This document shows, one piece after another, positions 13,499 to 21,740 of a DNA stretch of 26,530 bases (within the stretch, counting starts at the first letter, position 1; each line of letters opens with the position of its first letter). Under the pieces are notes generated by a model. It was not told the DNA's origin. It was given only the letters and a program-made list of their open reading frames with translations, and made no database searches. The translations under genes were made by a program, and so were the position numbers. Origin of the DNA: a virus; the IMG/VR virus record IMGVR_UViG_3300045961_000165, positions 1-26,530 of that record; one strand, written 5' to 3'.

Positions 13499-14112
13499 GC
13501 CTTTTAAGCGTTCCTAATGATATTAAGCCATGGCTGGGTATCGAACCATCGAACACTAGCCACGATGCTAATTTAAGCATTATAAACGATGCTATTGAAG
13601 CTGCTGTTTTAAACTATATTGAGACAACGTTTACTGAGACTACAGTTACAGATGAAATACTTGATGGAAATATGAGCGACATCATACTTCCTGAGCATAC
13701 GCCTATAAGATCAGTTCAATCTATTTACTTTTATACTAAGACTGATGGTTCTAATGGGACTTTAGTTGACCCATCTAATTATAAAGTAAGAAGTGAGGGC
13801 ATCTATTTAAGTGAGCTTAAATCGCCTCGTGGTAGAGCTATTTTGAAGGTTAGCTATAAGTATGGTTACACCAGTCTACCAAGCGATATTAAGTTAATGA
13901 TGCTTCAGGCTGTTGAAGCTGAGTGGAGACGCAAAGGGAATAAATCTCTTGGTATGGGAGGGAGATCAAAGAAGGACGAGTCAGAAAGTTACATTAACGA
14001 CATGGGTCAATGGGACGAGAAAACAGGACTGCCTAAAGTACTTGTGAGTAAATTAACACCCTATAAGAATTGCGACTTTCCAACGATGCCTATAGCTCAA
14101 AGGAACTGGTAA
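13495..14112 (+). CDS. head-tail connector (adaptor, gp6-like)
   Basis: The protein has 205 residues. The opening LLSVPNDIKPWLGIEPSNTSHDANLSIINDAIEAAVLNYI follows the pattern of phage adaptor proteins (V..vK.wL.i....D..l...i.aA...ie.y). PEHTPIRSVQSIYFY and RGRAILKVSYKYGYTSLPSDIKLMMLQAVEAEW match the later part, in which the Y..G....P..i..a........ signature is typical. It would bind the portal ring and extend the DNA exit channel. GAGGG lies 5-6 nt before the ATG, and the ATGA overlap with the preceding gene implies coupling. The C-terminal 50 residues after the usual domain (SLGMGGRSKKDESESYINDMG) resemble the common extended form. Confidence 0.82.
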   Translation: MSLLSVPNDIKPWLGIEPSNTSHDANLSIINDAIEAAVLNYIETTFTETTVTDEILDGNMSDIILPEHTPIRSVQSIYFYTKTDGSNGTLVDPSNYKVRSEGIYLSELKSPRGRAILKVSYKYGYTSLPSDIKLMMLQAVEAEWRRKGNKSLGMGGRSKKDESESYINDMGQWDEKTGLPKVLVSKLTPYKNCDFPTMPIAQRNW

Positions 14113-14288
14113 TGAACATTAACGAATTACCTACAGCAGTAAGGACGCAGTACCTCAAAGATAAAGAGGAACACGACACATATTGCGATGAAGGTTATAT
14201 CGTTAGCGTTAGTTATTTTGATTTAGGTACACAAGAAAAACAATGTCCTTACTGTCAACGCTTTAATAAGGAGCTCTTTGATGATTAA
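14112..14288 (+). CDS. small CxxC protein in the connector operon
   Basis: The start is ATG 14112 (TAATG overlap with the connector stop), preceded by AAAGGAA about 7 nt upstream; an earlier in-frame ATG at 14070 lies deep in the connector gene without a site. The product has 58 residues: a charged helix (LPTAVRTQYLKDKEEHDTYCDEG), a strand, and a C-terminal CPYC knuckle. With Cys in TYCDEG it may complete a small metal site. Function is unknown. Confidence 0.65.
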   Translation: MNINELPTAVRTQYLKDKEEHDTYCDEGYIVSVSYFDLGTQEKQCPYCQRFNKELFDD

Positions 14289-14940
14289 AGATAAGATCTC
14301 CATCGATCAGTTTAAGCAGCACTTAGCAGAAACAAGTAACATCATGGGTAAAGCTATTGCTATAACACTTGTTCGTTTAGGCCAAGATGCTGAAAAGTGG
14401 GCTAAACAGAATGTAGCTAAGAATTTCGGCAAAGGTAGTAAAGACACTATTTTTGGTAAGTACACTCTTTCTGGCGCTCTAATGGGTAGCATCTATAATC
14501 GCTTCGAGAAAAAGGGTAAAGACCTGACAATGTGGATTGGGTCTCGTGGTGTTGTCTATGCTCGTATTCACGAAATGGCCGAAAATGGGATTAGTACAAC
14601 TGTTAAAGTAAAAAATCGAAAATTTCTATGGTTGAGATTAGCCGCTACAAATAATAAAGGTAGCCCATTTAGACGACTGTCGCCTACTGACTTCTATTTA
14701 GGTGCTAAGAAGGCTCCCTTACTGACTGGGTTCTATTACGGCAAGTCTGACAAGGGCAATCTCTTTGCGATGGTCAAGCAGTTAGGTAAAAAAAGTGGAG
14801 AAGGCATACCTCTTTTCATGCTTAGAAAATCAGTGACTATTAAGCCTAGACCGTATTTAGCTCCAGCTCTAATGATGGCTAAGAAAAAGTATCCTAGTTA
14901 CTATCGTGAGGAACTCAGAAAGTTAATGGGTGGTAAATGA
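14281..14940 (+). CDS. HK97 gp10-like neck / head-tail joining protein
   Basis: The protein has 219 residues from ATG 14281, with AAGGAG 7 nt upstream. The TTG at 14278 is not needed. The first part (ISIDQFKQHLAETSNIMGKAIAITLVRLGQDAEKWAKQNV) is a long helix as in gp10-type proteins, followed by YTLSGALMGSIYNRF (the common tG.L..Si... element), WIGSRGVVYARIHEMAENG, and a C-terminal RPYLAPALMMAKKKYPSYYREEL, where family members end in RPfl.pAl......... . An insert of about 50 residues (140-185) makes it longer than the usual 120-150. It lies between the connector and the tail terminator, the canonical slot. It overlaps the preceding gene by 8 nt. Confidence 0.82.
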   Translation: MIKDKISIDQFKQHLAETSNIMGKAIAITLVRLGQDAEKWAKQNVAKNFGKGSKDTIFGKYTLSGALMGSIYNRFEKKGKDLTMWIGSRGVVYARIHEMAENGISTTVKVKNRKFLWLRLAATNNKGSPFRRLSPTDFYLGAKKAPLLTGFYYGKSDKGNLFAMVKQLGKKSGEGIPLFMLRKSVTIKPRPYLAPALMMAKKKYPSYYREELRKLMGGK

Positions 14941-15401
14941 GTTTAAGAGGAGAGATTAAAAACAGCATAGCCACAAGGCTAAGAACAATAACATCAGCTA
15001 ACGGTTATGCAACTAACGTTATCGGTGTTTATGCTAACGATATTCCTATGGGTCTATCTCTTGAAAGCCATGAAGTACCAGCTATTCTGTTAATCCCTGG
15101 TAACGACACGTTATCATCTAGAGCGCAAGGCGTTGTTTTCTGTGAGTGGACGTTTTACTTGCAGCTTATTCATGCAGATGTTGACGACGACACGATGCTA
15201 AACTTTATAAGAGATGTAGCAAAGGCGCTTTATGCGAACAGTGCTACAGCAGACAGACAGGATGAGTTCAGAACTATGCATCATTCGATTTATCAATTTG
15301 AGATAACCCAGATTGAACCTGATTTAAATATGATCGAGGCGAATAGATTTGCGATTATGGAGATACAACTTAAATATACAACGCAATACAACAAATTTTA
15401 G
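14937..15401 (+). CDS. tail terminator / tail completion protein (probable)
   Basis: The protein has 154 residues and shares ATGA with the neck gene. Features: LRGEIKNSIATRLRTI at the start, IPMGLSLESHEVPAILLIPGND, CEWTFYLQLIHADVDDDTMLNFIRDVAKALY, and a C-terminal EANRFAIMEIQLKYTTQYN ending in the strand that minor tail terminators use (l.i.Y....). The layout (helix, strands, a helix of I.D...AL, final beta strand) and position just before the tube gene fit the protein that caps the tail tube and binds the neck. The call rests on context and general layout rather than a signature motif. Confidence 0.72.
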   Translation: MSLRGEIKNSIATRLRTITSANGYATNVIGVYANDIPMGLSLESHEVPAILLIPGNDTLSSRAQGVVFCEWTFYLQLIHADVDDDTMLNFIRDVAKALYANSATADRQDEFRTMHHSIYQFEITQIEPDLNMIEANRFAIMEIQLKYTTQYNKF

Positions 15402-15413
15402 GAGATAAAAAAG

Positions 15414-17018
15414 ATGTCAAAGTTTAGAAGTAAAATAAATTTCCTTTCTATCCTTAATGGGGATAAAGAGGGCTATAACCTTGGTATTGATGGTTCATTG
15501 TTTATCAGACAACAAGCTACACGTGAGACATTCCAAACTCCACGTATTGGAACACAAGGTTCAAGTTTTTCAGGCGCAACACCATCGACTGATATCAGTG
15601 CAGGGACTAACAATAAGCTTAACGTTGCTGTTGACGGTGAAAGTCCAGTACTTGTTACTTTAACAGTTGCTGGCAAAACAACAGGTGCTTTAATTGCTAC
15701 TGAGTTAGAAACAAAAATAAACGCTGCTCTTTTAGCTTCTGGGTCAGATAAACGTGTATGGGTTGCTTATGACACGCTCTATCGTATTTACAGTCAGTAT
15801 ACAGGCGTTGCTAGTAAAGTAGTGGTAACTAACGCTCTAACTGATAACGTTGCTGTTGACCTTAAATTGGGCCTTTTAAACGCTGGCACTGAAGCATTAG
15901 GCACAGACGATCAGGACTTTTTACTTTATACAGAAGGCGGTGCTAAATACGCACAGCCAATCGAGTCAAGTCCACACCGTTCTGAGCGTTTTCATGTATC
16001 GTTTATTCCTAAGAAAATCACCGCTGATTTTGATATCACGTCTCTAATTAACATGGACGGCCTAGCTGGTAACTCTTTAGATGCAGCAGTAAGAACGCTT
16101 CTTAAAGGCGCTTGCGGTTCTGAGACTGTAGTAACCAATACAGCGATCAATTACAGCCAAACTTCTGATGTGCTTTACTTTTCACTTGTTAAAGTCTCAA
16201 CGATTTTTGCTGAGTATTACACAGGTTGTTATGTTAAGGACTTCACGCTAACCCAAGCTGGTGATGCTCCTGGTACTTATAAGTTTGCTGGTATGGCTAA
16301 AAAAGCATCAACAGCAGGCATTGGTAAAGTATTCGGTGCGGTAAATGCTTCAGCTAGCGTTATTCTTGACTCAAGCGTTTATCCTCATGTCGAGCGTTTT
16401 AGTGTTGGTTCTAGAGTTATGCTTGTAGGCGCAGACGGAAGAACGATTACCAAAGGCTATGATGGTTCGATCTATGTTGTTTCAGTTGATCTTGCTTTGA
16501 ATACGATAGTTCTATCTGAAGCTGTTGACGCTGTTGATCAGTCTCTTGTAGTGTTCTGGCATCCAGGTGCTGTTCAAGTAACGGCTAAGAATAACATCTA
16601 TAGTGATCTTTACGGTTCGTTTAAGTTTTCACCTACTGAACCTGCTGTATGTATTACCAATATGACCTTGACACTAGCCAATGATCATATTGATAAGATG
16701 AACTGCTTTGGTTCTGATAGTAATGAAGGCGCGATCGCTGGTAACAGAGCGACTTGGACACTTTCAGTAACTTTTGACTTATCTAACGATCAGTTGGGCA
16801 AGTTAATTCAAGCTGAGAAGTTTGCAGGCTTCCAACCTGAGATCATTATCGGTGAGCAAGGGACGACACGTTATCTCAAGATAACCGCACCACGCTGGAT
16901 TCCATCGATCCCAGCTAAGGACATACCAGCGAATGGGACGACACCCATCACGATGGAAGGTATCTTGTATGAAAGTGAAGGCGGTGCTAAAGACTGCGTG
17001 ACATTGAGCTACTTATAA
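15414..17018 (+). CDS. major tail tube protein with inserted domains
   Basis: The protein has 534 residues, long for a siphovirus tube protein (usually 150-350). The core tube parts seem to be the N-terminus and the C-terminal region from about 390, where NIYSDLYGSFKFSPTEPAVCITNMTLTLANDH and LSVTFDLSNDQLGKLIQAEKF are typical. One insert (about 56-165) reads like a flagellin-hook type beta domain (NNKLNVAVDGESPVLVTLTV, TELETKINAALLASG, YRIYSQYTGVASKVVVTNA). A second (about 312-388) looks like a small SH3/OB-like barrel (VERFSVGSRVMLVGADGRTI, SIYVVSVDLALNTIVL). Inserts on tube proteins usually project outward. AGGAG lies 9 nt upstream. Codon use is similar to the capsid gene, and a terminator follows, as expected for an abundant protein. 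Confidence 0.82.
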   Translation: MSKFRSKINFLSILNGDKEGYNLGIDGSLFIRQQATRETFQTPRIGTQGSSFSGATPSTDISAGTNNKLNVAVDGESPVLVTLTVAGKTTGALIATELETKINAALLASGSDKRVWVAYDTLYRIYSQYTGVASKVVVTNALTDNVAVDLKLGLLNAGTEALGTDDQDFLLYTEGGAKYAQPIESSPHRSERFHVSFIPKKITADFDITSLINMDGLAGNSLDAAVRTLLKGACGSETVVTNTAINYSQTSDVLYFSLVKVSTIFAEYYTGCYVKDFTLTQAGDAPGTYKFAGMAKKASTAGIGKVFGAVNASASVILDSSVYPHVERFSVGSRVMLVGADGRTITKGYDGSIYVVSVDLALNTIVLSEAVDAVDQSLVVFWHPGAVQVTAKNNIYSDLYGSFKFSPTEPAVCITNMTLTLANDHIDKMNCFGSDSNEGAIAGNRATWTLSVTFDLSNDQLGKLIQAEKFAGFQPEIIIGEQGTTRYLKITAPRWIPSIPAKDIPANGTTPITMEGILYESEGGAKDCVTLSYL

Positions 17019-17050
17019 TTTTGCTTAATTCTTAGTTGTGTAATATATCT

Positions 17051-17087
17051 TAGGTTATGAGCGATAGTGTTCATAACCTATTTTATT
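17051..17087 (+). terminator. rho-independent terminator after the tube gene
   Basis: TAGGTTATGA (17051-17060) pairs perfectly with TCATAACCTA (17071-17080), a 10-bp stem and 10-nt loop, followed by TTTTATT. It lies 33 nt after the tube stop and 17 nt before the next ATG, so it probably trims the highly expressed tube transcript, with read-through feeding the chaperone and tape measure genes. Confidence 0.85.
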
Positions 17088-17103
17088 ATCTAGAGGTTCA
17101 AGT

Positions 17104-17580
17104 ATGGCTATTTCAATAAATACAATTAAAAGATTAAACTGCGTTAGATTGATAAGTCGTGTTGATGATGCTGTTGATCACGATGCAAGCGACTGGGAAA
17201 AGTATGATGAAGATCCCATGAACAATGAAAACGCTATTAAGTTTTTAGCTGACAAGCAACCAACTATATTTACCTGCAATTTTGAAGTTGACGCTAAAAC
17301 AAACGCTAAAATTCAGGATGCTATGTTTGCGGGTATCGACGACGATAAACAACCTAAACCTGCATACGGTGGCTGGGCTTTAGCAGTCGTGAAGCATACT
17401 CTTAAGGGTATAGAGAACCCAGCTAGTACAGTCGATCCTATACGCCTTAAAGTTGATAATAAGGGAGCGGTATCAGAGGAGACTTTAAACTTCTTACAAC
17501 AATGTGGGATTATCTCTGAGATATTTAACCACTATCTTAAGTTGACTAGTAAGGAGAACGCTCAAACCTCAAAAAAATAA
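17104..17580 (+). CDS. tail assembly chaperone (gpG-like)
   Basis: The protein has 158 residues in the canonical position between the tube and tape measure genes. AGAGG lies 8 nt upstream. It starts with SINTIKRLNCVRLISRVDDAVDHDASDWEKY; the body is mixed, with PTIFTCNFEVDAKTNAKIQDAMFAG, GGWALAVVKHTLKGIENP and a C-terminal helix FNHYLKLTSKENAQ. Sequence similarity among such chaperones is low, so the call rests on place and on the -1 frameshift signal at its 3' end that fuses it to the next frame. It would bind the tape measure protein while the tail is built and not enter the virion. Confidence 0.82.
   Translation: MAISINTIKRLNCVRLISRVDDAVDHDASDWEKYDEDPMNNENAIKFLADKQPTIFTCNFEVDAKTNAKIQDAMFAGIDDDKQPKPAYGGWALAVVKHTLKGIENPASTVDPIRLKVDNKGAVSEETLNFLQQCGIISEIFNHYLKLTSKENAQTSKK
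17571..17577 (+). promoter_or_regulatory. -1 programmed ribosomal frameshift site (A AAA AAA)
   Basis: Seven A residues lie in register as X XXY YYZ: Ser TCA, Lys AAA, Lys AAA, then TAA stop at 17578-17580. A -1 slip on AAA AAA continues as ATA ATA GGG GTA TTG GTC and stays open to the TAG at 17991. An internal AAGGAG (17551-17556) lies 14 nt upstream, matching the Shine-Dalgarno-type stimulator of known -1 sites (dnaX has one about 10 nt upstream). The stop directly after the heptamer also favours pausing. I see no clear downstream hairpin apart from GTCGAC, so efficiency cannot be estimated. Confidence 0.88.
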
Positions 17581-17993
17581 TAGGGGTATTGGTCGACATA
17601 TACTTTGCTGATGGCAAAGATTTGAAACAATTCAATTGTGACCAATGCTCTGAAATCGTTAAACGTCAACGTAAATGTCTCCATGATGGGTTTGATAATT
17701 CAAAGATCTTAAAACAGACTGATATTTATGGACTGAAAGTTCCGTTCTGTCCTGGTAAAGCGACTTGGTTTGAGGCAGCACGTAAATTGTTCGACGATTG
17801 TCGTGTTGCCATGTTAACAGGGCTTTTACCAAGAGCGGGTGGGTTAGAGGATCAGGATGCAAAATTTGCCGATGTTTTTCCTTTCTTTATTGAGCGTTGG
17901 CAATATCGACAAAAGATTAAGTTATGGTCTGACATCAATGATTTTACAGGCCGAATATTTGAGGCTGTAGGTAAGATGTTTGGGAGTAAATAG
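17577..17993 (+). CDS. tail assembly chaperone T extension (made by -1 frameshift)
   Basis: This frame encodes 138 residues after the slip (IIGV, then LVDIYFADGKDLKQFNC and onward), giving a 296-residue fusion with the upstream protein. Independent initiation would need the TTG at 17589, with AGGGG only 2 nt before it, so fusion is far likelier. Contents: CDQCSEIVKRQRKCLHDG (four Cys, including CxxC and a third eleven residues later), KVPFCPGKATWFEAARKLF, then helices FPFFIERWQYRQKIKLWSDINDFTGRIFEAVGKMF. The cysteines may bind a metal. In lambda, GT-type fusions bind tape measure through G and recruit tube subunits through T. It ends one base before the tape measure ATG. Confidence 0.85.
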   Translation: MIGVLVDIYFADGKDLKQFNCDQCSEIVKRQRKCLHDGFDNSKILKQTDIYGLKVPFCPGKATWFEAARKLFDDCRVAMLTGLLPRAGGLEDQDAKFADVFPFFIERWQYRQKIKLWSDINDFTGRIFEAVGKMFGSK

Positions 17994-20900
17994 ATGGCAG
18001 TTGATAAAACGACGATTGAGTATGAATTTACGGTAAGAGACGCAACTGGTAAGCCTCTAGTTCAAGTTAAAAAGAATGCAGATGCAGCACAAGCAAGTCT
18101 AAAGCAACTCGGTGAATCTGGCGGTATGGCGTTTAGTAAGATGCAGTCATCGATGATTGCTTTCAATCAAGGTCTTGATCTCTTAGGCAGGGCGACTCAG
18201 TTTGCATCTAGTACATTTGAGGGGATGTTTAGATCGTCTATTGATCTCGAAAAGGGTATTGCTAGTATAAGCACTCTTTTTGATAGCACAGCACAATCAA
18301 CCGCACTGTTAACCCAACAGATAGTTTCACTTCAAAGACGGTTTGGATCAGAGCAAAAAGATATTACAAGCTCATACTATGAAGCTATAGCTTCTGGTGC
18401 TGTACAGGTCTCAGACGCTATGAGTTTTATGATTGATGCTGAAAAGCTTGCTATCGGTGGTATGACATCCCTTAAGACTGCGGTATCAGGCTTAACTTCA
18501 TTAATCTCATCTTATGGGCTTAGTGCTAAAGATGCTGGGAAGATAAACGATGCTCTTTTTATTGGTGCTGCTGCTGGTAAAACTAACATCGATGAGTTAG
18601 CTAGTTCACTAGGCTCGGCTGCTGCTATGGCTAAAGCTTCTGGCGTTACATATCAAGAATATATTGCAGCAGTCAGTGCTTTAACTGCTGGCGGTGTTGG
18701 AACTAGTGAAGCAGTAACACAAGTCCAATCTACAATGACAGCTTTAACGAAACAAACTACTGAACTAACAGACACATTATATAAACTAGGTATTGGGTCT
18801 ATTCAGACTGAGATTACTCAAAATGGACTAGTAAATACTTTAAATAAAGTCATGGGATCAACTGACGGGACAACAGAGACACTAACGAAGCTATTCGGGC
18901 GTATTGAGGCTGTTAACGGTGTCTTAGCTTTAACAGGAAGCACTATAGGCCCTAAATATAAAAGCATCATGAAAGATATGGGCAAAGCTTCAAACGAAGC
19001 TGGAGTTGTTACAGATAAAGCGTTCGGAAAGATGGCTAATACAGTTTCATTCAAGCTTGATCAGCTTAAGGGTAGAATGGAGACTGTATTTATTAAGTCG
19101 AATATATCAGCAATGCTTAAGCCGTTAATAGATGCAGCTAACGAATTGATAACTGTATTTGAAAGACTTCAGTCAGCAATCAATGGGATCGATTTTAAGA
19201 AGCTTGCTAACGATCTTGTATCTCTTTCAATTGCAATTGGCATGGTAACACTTGCCGTCAAATCTTTTGCTGTTTATAAGTCTGCTGGGACCCTTGCCAT
19301 AGCTGCTGAATATATAGCTGGAATGACTCTTATCATGATCGAAAATGCTGGCAAGTTAGCATGGGCAGCAGGTAAATGGCTTGCAATAGCTGCTGCTATA
19401 GGTATAGCTGTTGCTTCGATTGATATCTTTATCAGAAATGTAGACAATCTAGGTAATCTCTGGCGAATGGTTGCCGCTGGCTTTATGGATGGTCTCTTAA
19501 GAATACAACGTGCATTACTTGCAACCTTTGTTTGGATCGAAAAGCTTGCAACTGGAATTGTGGGATTATTTTCTAAAGTTGGCTTAGCATCAGCCGATCA
19601 AGTAAAAGCAAGAGAGGATGAGGTTGCTAGACTATCAGAGGAATATGGCAAATTAAGTGAACAGATCGACAAAGCCGACACAACATTAAAAGAGACTGCT
19701 AGTAAAGTCGATCTAGGCTTTTTTGGTGATATCTTTACAACTGCAATGAAAGCACTCAATGACTATAACAAGGGCTTAGATAAAACAGGTGATAAGCTTA
19801 AGGGCTTAGGCAAGGATGTAGTAGTTCCTCCTCCTCCTCCAGTAGTAAAGCAAAAGTTTGAAATGCCTCAACTTATCCCAACTGAAGGCATCAAGCTTAT
19901 TGGCGCTACATTTGGCAACGTGACTGCAAACTTTGCTAGTTCTATGAGCGGTATCTTTTCAACTGCTGTAATGGGCTTTGCAGGAGCTGCTAACATCATT
20001 CTTGATGCTGTAAAAGCTATTCTTGAATTCATTCCCAATATTGTAAATAAAGTCGCTGATATCTTTAATATGATAGCCGATATACCAACAAAGATTTTAG
20101 ACGCTTTTAAAAATCTCAATAAATCTTTTTCTAATGTTATAGAAAACTTTTTAACTAATTTCTCAACTGCAATGCTTGAAAGTTTTGATGTACTTGAAAG
20201 CTTAATGGATAGCATTCCGCAAAGTCTTTATAAGATGCTAGACAAACTTCCTGATATTTTCACAAAAGCAGCTTTATACTTTGTACGTGCTGTTCATACT
20301 CATATACCTAGACTTGTAGCATTTTACATTGGATTTGTACTACATGACTTACCAAAGATAATTAAACTTATTATTAAAGCTATAGGCGAAGCGTTACCGA
20401 TGATTTGGAAAGGTATCGTTGATGATTTTAAAAAGCTGATAAATCAATTTGCTGCTGCATTTAATCTTAAAGCACCATTTAAAATAGATGCCGCACCAGC
20501 TGAGAAGGCATTGAAAAAATTAGGAGCTAGCGTTGAAAAGAGTGCTAGTGATGTTTTTGCTGTTGTTGATCTTGTTGCTAGTGGTCGTGGTATGGATGTC
20601 GCTGATCGAATAAGAAGCGCAATTGACTCATCAGTTACTAGAGCTAAAAACGTGTTTACTAAACTGTGGAACGAGTTAGAGACAATCTGGCGCAGAATTT
20701 GGGATGAGACGGTAAAAGCTTATACTAAAGTTTGGGATACAATCGTTAATATTTGGCGTAAAACTTGGGAAGTAACAATAAATTCTTTGACAACTACATG
20801 GGACACGATAGTTAAAGTCTGGGATTTTACATGGGGTGTCACTGTTAAGTCTGCAACTACAACGTGGGACTTAATTGTAAAAGCTTGGGATTTTACATGG

Positions 20901-21740
20901 GCAGTCACAATTGCTGCGGCATCTAAAAGCTGGGAAACAATATCGGCGGTATGGGATTTTACTTGGACAACCACAGTTAAATCAGCATCAGCTACATGGG
21001 AACTAATAACAGCGATCTGGAAGCTTGTTTGGGAAGGATCTATCTCTAGCACTACCAAGTCATGGGACTCGATTGTAACCGTCTGGAAAGCGATCTGGGA
21101 TGGTACTGTAACGGCTGTTACTAATACATGGGCTTGGATAGCTGACAAGATGTCTAATCTCAAGATGCCTGAAATGCCTGAAATAAAAACACCAGCATGG
21201 CTTGACGACTTCAGAGGGTTAATATCAAAACTTGAAAGTATTAGAATACCAGGCTTAAGCACTGGCGGTGTTGTTATTCCATCGACAAGTAATATGCTCA
21301 ATAAAGCTGCATCATCTTATCAACGTTCTGATGCAGGTAAAGTATTAACAACTGTTGGCAAGCGATTAGGATTTTCAACAGGTGGTGGTGTAGTTCCACA
21401 AGGTAAATGGTTAGACGGCAAACTTTATGCTGCTGGTGGTGCTTCTGTCAATCAAGGGACTGATGTTGTCCCAGCACAGTTAACGCCTGGTGAGTTTGTT
21501 GTTAATCGTGAAGCGGCTCGTTATAATCTGGGTCTACTCAGTTTTATCAATAAAGCTAAAGCGCCAGTTAGTCCCGTAGCGGCTACAAGTAACATCAGTG
21601 TAATCATTAATGCTAAGACTGATCTATCACCCGAACAGATTAAACGTGAAGTTATTCCAACACTTGAAAAAGAACTTAAACGTAAAAGTCAAGATGGCAA
21701 GTTTATGCTGGCAACAAGCGGTTTGAGGACTAACAAATGA
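17994..21740 (+). CDS. tail tape measure protein
   Basis: The protein has 1248 residues and sets the length of the tail. GGGAG lies 7 nt before the ATG. The N-terminal TP901-type core (about 75-370) includes GIASISTLF, DITSSYYEAIASGA, KTNIDELASSLGSAAAMAKASGV and AVSALTAGGVGTSEAVTQV. Hydrophobic segments at about 405-480 and 640-740 could cross the host membrane during DNA entry. PPPPPVV at about 608-614 breaks the chain. Residues 892-1045 are seven 22-residue repeats with Trp at positions 1, 8 and 12. The C-terminus has the usual tape-measure signature GTDVVPAQLTPGEFVVNREAA (about 1154-1174), with glycine-rich TGGGVVPQG before it. It ends with a 4-nt overlap (ATGA) with the next gene. At about 1.5 angstrom per residue the tail would be near 190 nm (inference). 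Confidence 0.95.
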   Translation: MAVDKTTIEYEFTVRDATGKPLVQVKKNADAAQASLKQLGESGGMAFSKMQSSMIAFNQGLDLLGRATQFASSTFEGMFRSSIDLEKGIASISTLFDSTAQSTALLTQQIVSLQRRFGSEQKDITSSYYEAIASGAVQVSDAMSFMIDAEKLAIGGMTSLKTAVSGLTSLISSYGLSAKDAGKINDALFIGAAAGKTNIDELASSLGSAAAMAKASGVTYQEYIAAVSALTAGGVGTSEAVTQVQSTMTALTKQTTELTDTLYKLGIGSIQTEITQNGLVNTLNKVMGSTDGTTETLTKLFGRIEAVNGVLALTGSTIGPKYKSIMKDMGKASNEAGVVTDKAFGKMANTVSFKLDQLKGRMETVFIKSNISAMLKPLIDAANELITVFERLQSAINGIDFKKLANDLVSLSIAIGMVTLAVKSFAVYKSAGTLAIAAEYIAGMTLIMIENAGKLAWAAGKWLAIAAAIGIAVASIDIFIRNVDNLGNLWRMVAAGFMDGLLRIQRALLATFVWIEKLATGIVGLFSKVGLASADQVKAREDEVARLSEEYGKLSEQIDKADTTLKETASKVDLGFFGDIFTTAMKALNDYNKGLDKTGDKLKGLGKDVVVPPPPPVVKQKFEMPQLIPTEGIKLIGATFGNVTANFASSMSGIFSTAVMGFAGAANIILDAVKAILEFIPNIVNKVADIFNMIADIPTKILDAFKNLNKSFSNVIENFLTNFSTAMLESFDVLESLMDSIPQSLYKMLDKLPDIFTKAALYFVRAVHTHIPRLVAFYIGFVLHDLPKIIKLIIKAIGEALPMIWKGIVDDFKKLINQFAAAFNLKAPFKIDAAPAEKALKKLGASVEKSASDVFAVVDLVASGRGMDVADRIRSAIDSSVTRAKNVFTKLWNELETIWRRIWDETVKAYTKVWDTIVNIWRKTWEVTINSLTTTWDTIVKVWDFTWGVTVKSATTTWDLIVKAWDFTWAVTIAAASKSWETISAVWDFTWTTTVKSASATWELITAIWKLVWEGSISSTTKSWDSIVTVWKAIWDGTVTAVTNTWAWIADKMSNLKMPEMPEIKTPAWLDDFRGLISKLESIRIPGLSTGGVVIPSTSNMLNKAASSYQRSDAGKVLTTVGKRLGFSTGGGVVPQGKWLDGKLYAAGGASVNQGTDVVPAQLTPGEFVVNREAARYNLGLLSFINKAKAPVSPVAATSNISVIINAKTDLSPEQIKREVIPTLEKELKRKSQDGKFMLATSGLRTNK
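20667..21128 (+). repeat. seven tandem 66-bp (22-residue) Trp repeats in the tape measure gene
   Basis: Units begin with Trp at residues 892, 914, 936, 958, 980, 1002 and 1024; each is exactly 22 residues of the form W-x6-W-x3-W-x10 (for example WDTIVKVWDFTWGVTVKSAT and WDLIVKAWDFTWAVTIAAAS, plus two residues each). The block is 462 bp without insertions or deletions. Trp at 1 and 12 gives an 11-residue sub-period, the period known for tape measure repeats. The first two and last two units have diverged most, and the third to fifth (WDFTW core) are closest, suggesting recent expansion in the middle. It is an easy place for length change by slippage. Confidence 0.93.

Noticed and set aside
20720-21301. 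Minus-strand open frame of 193 codons
   Set aside because: It lies fully opposite the Trp-repeat part of the tape measure gene; its Val/Ser/His repeats are just the mirror of those repeats, and no ribosome binding site or neighbouring leftward gene supports it.
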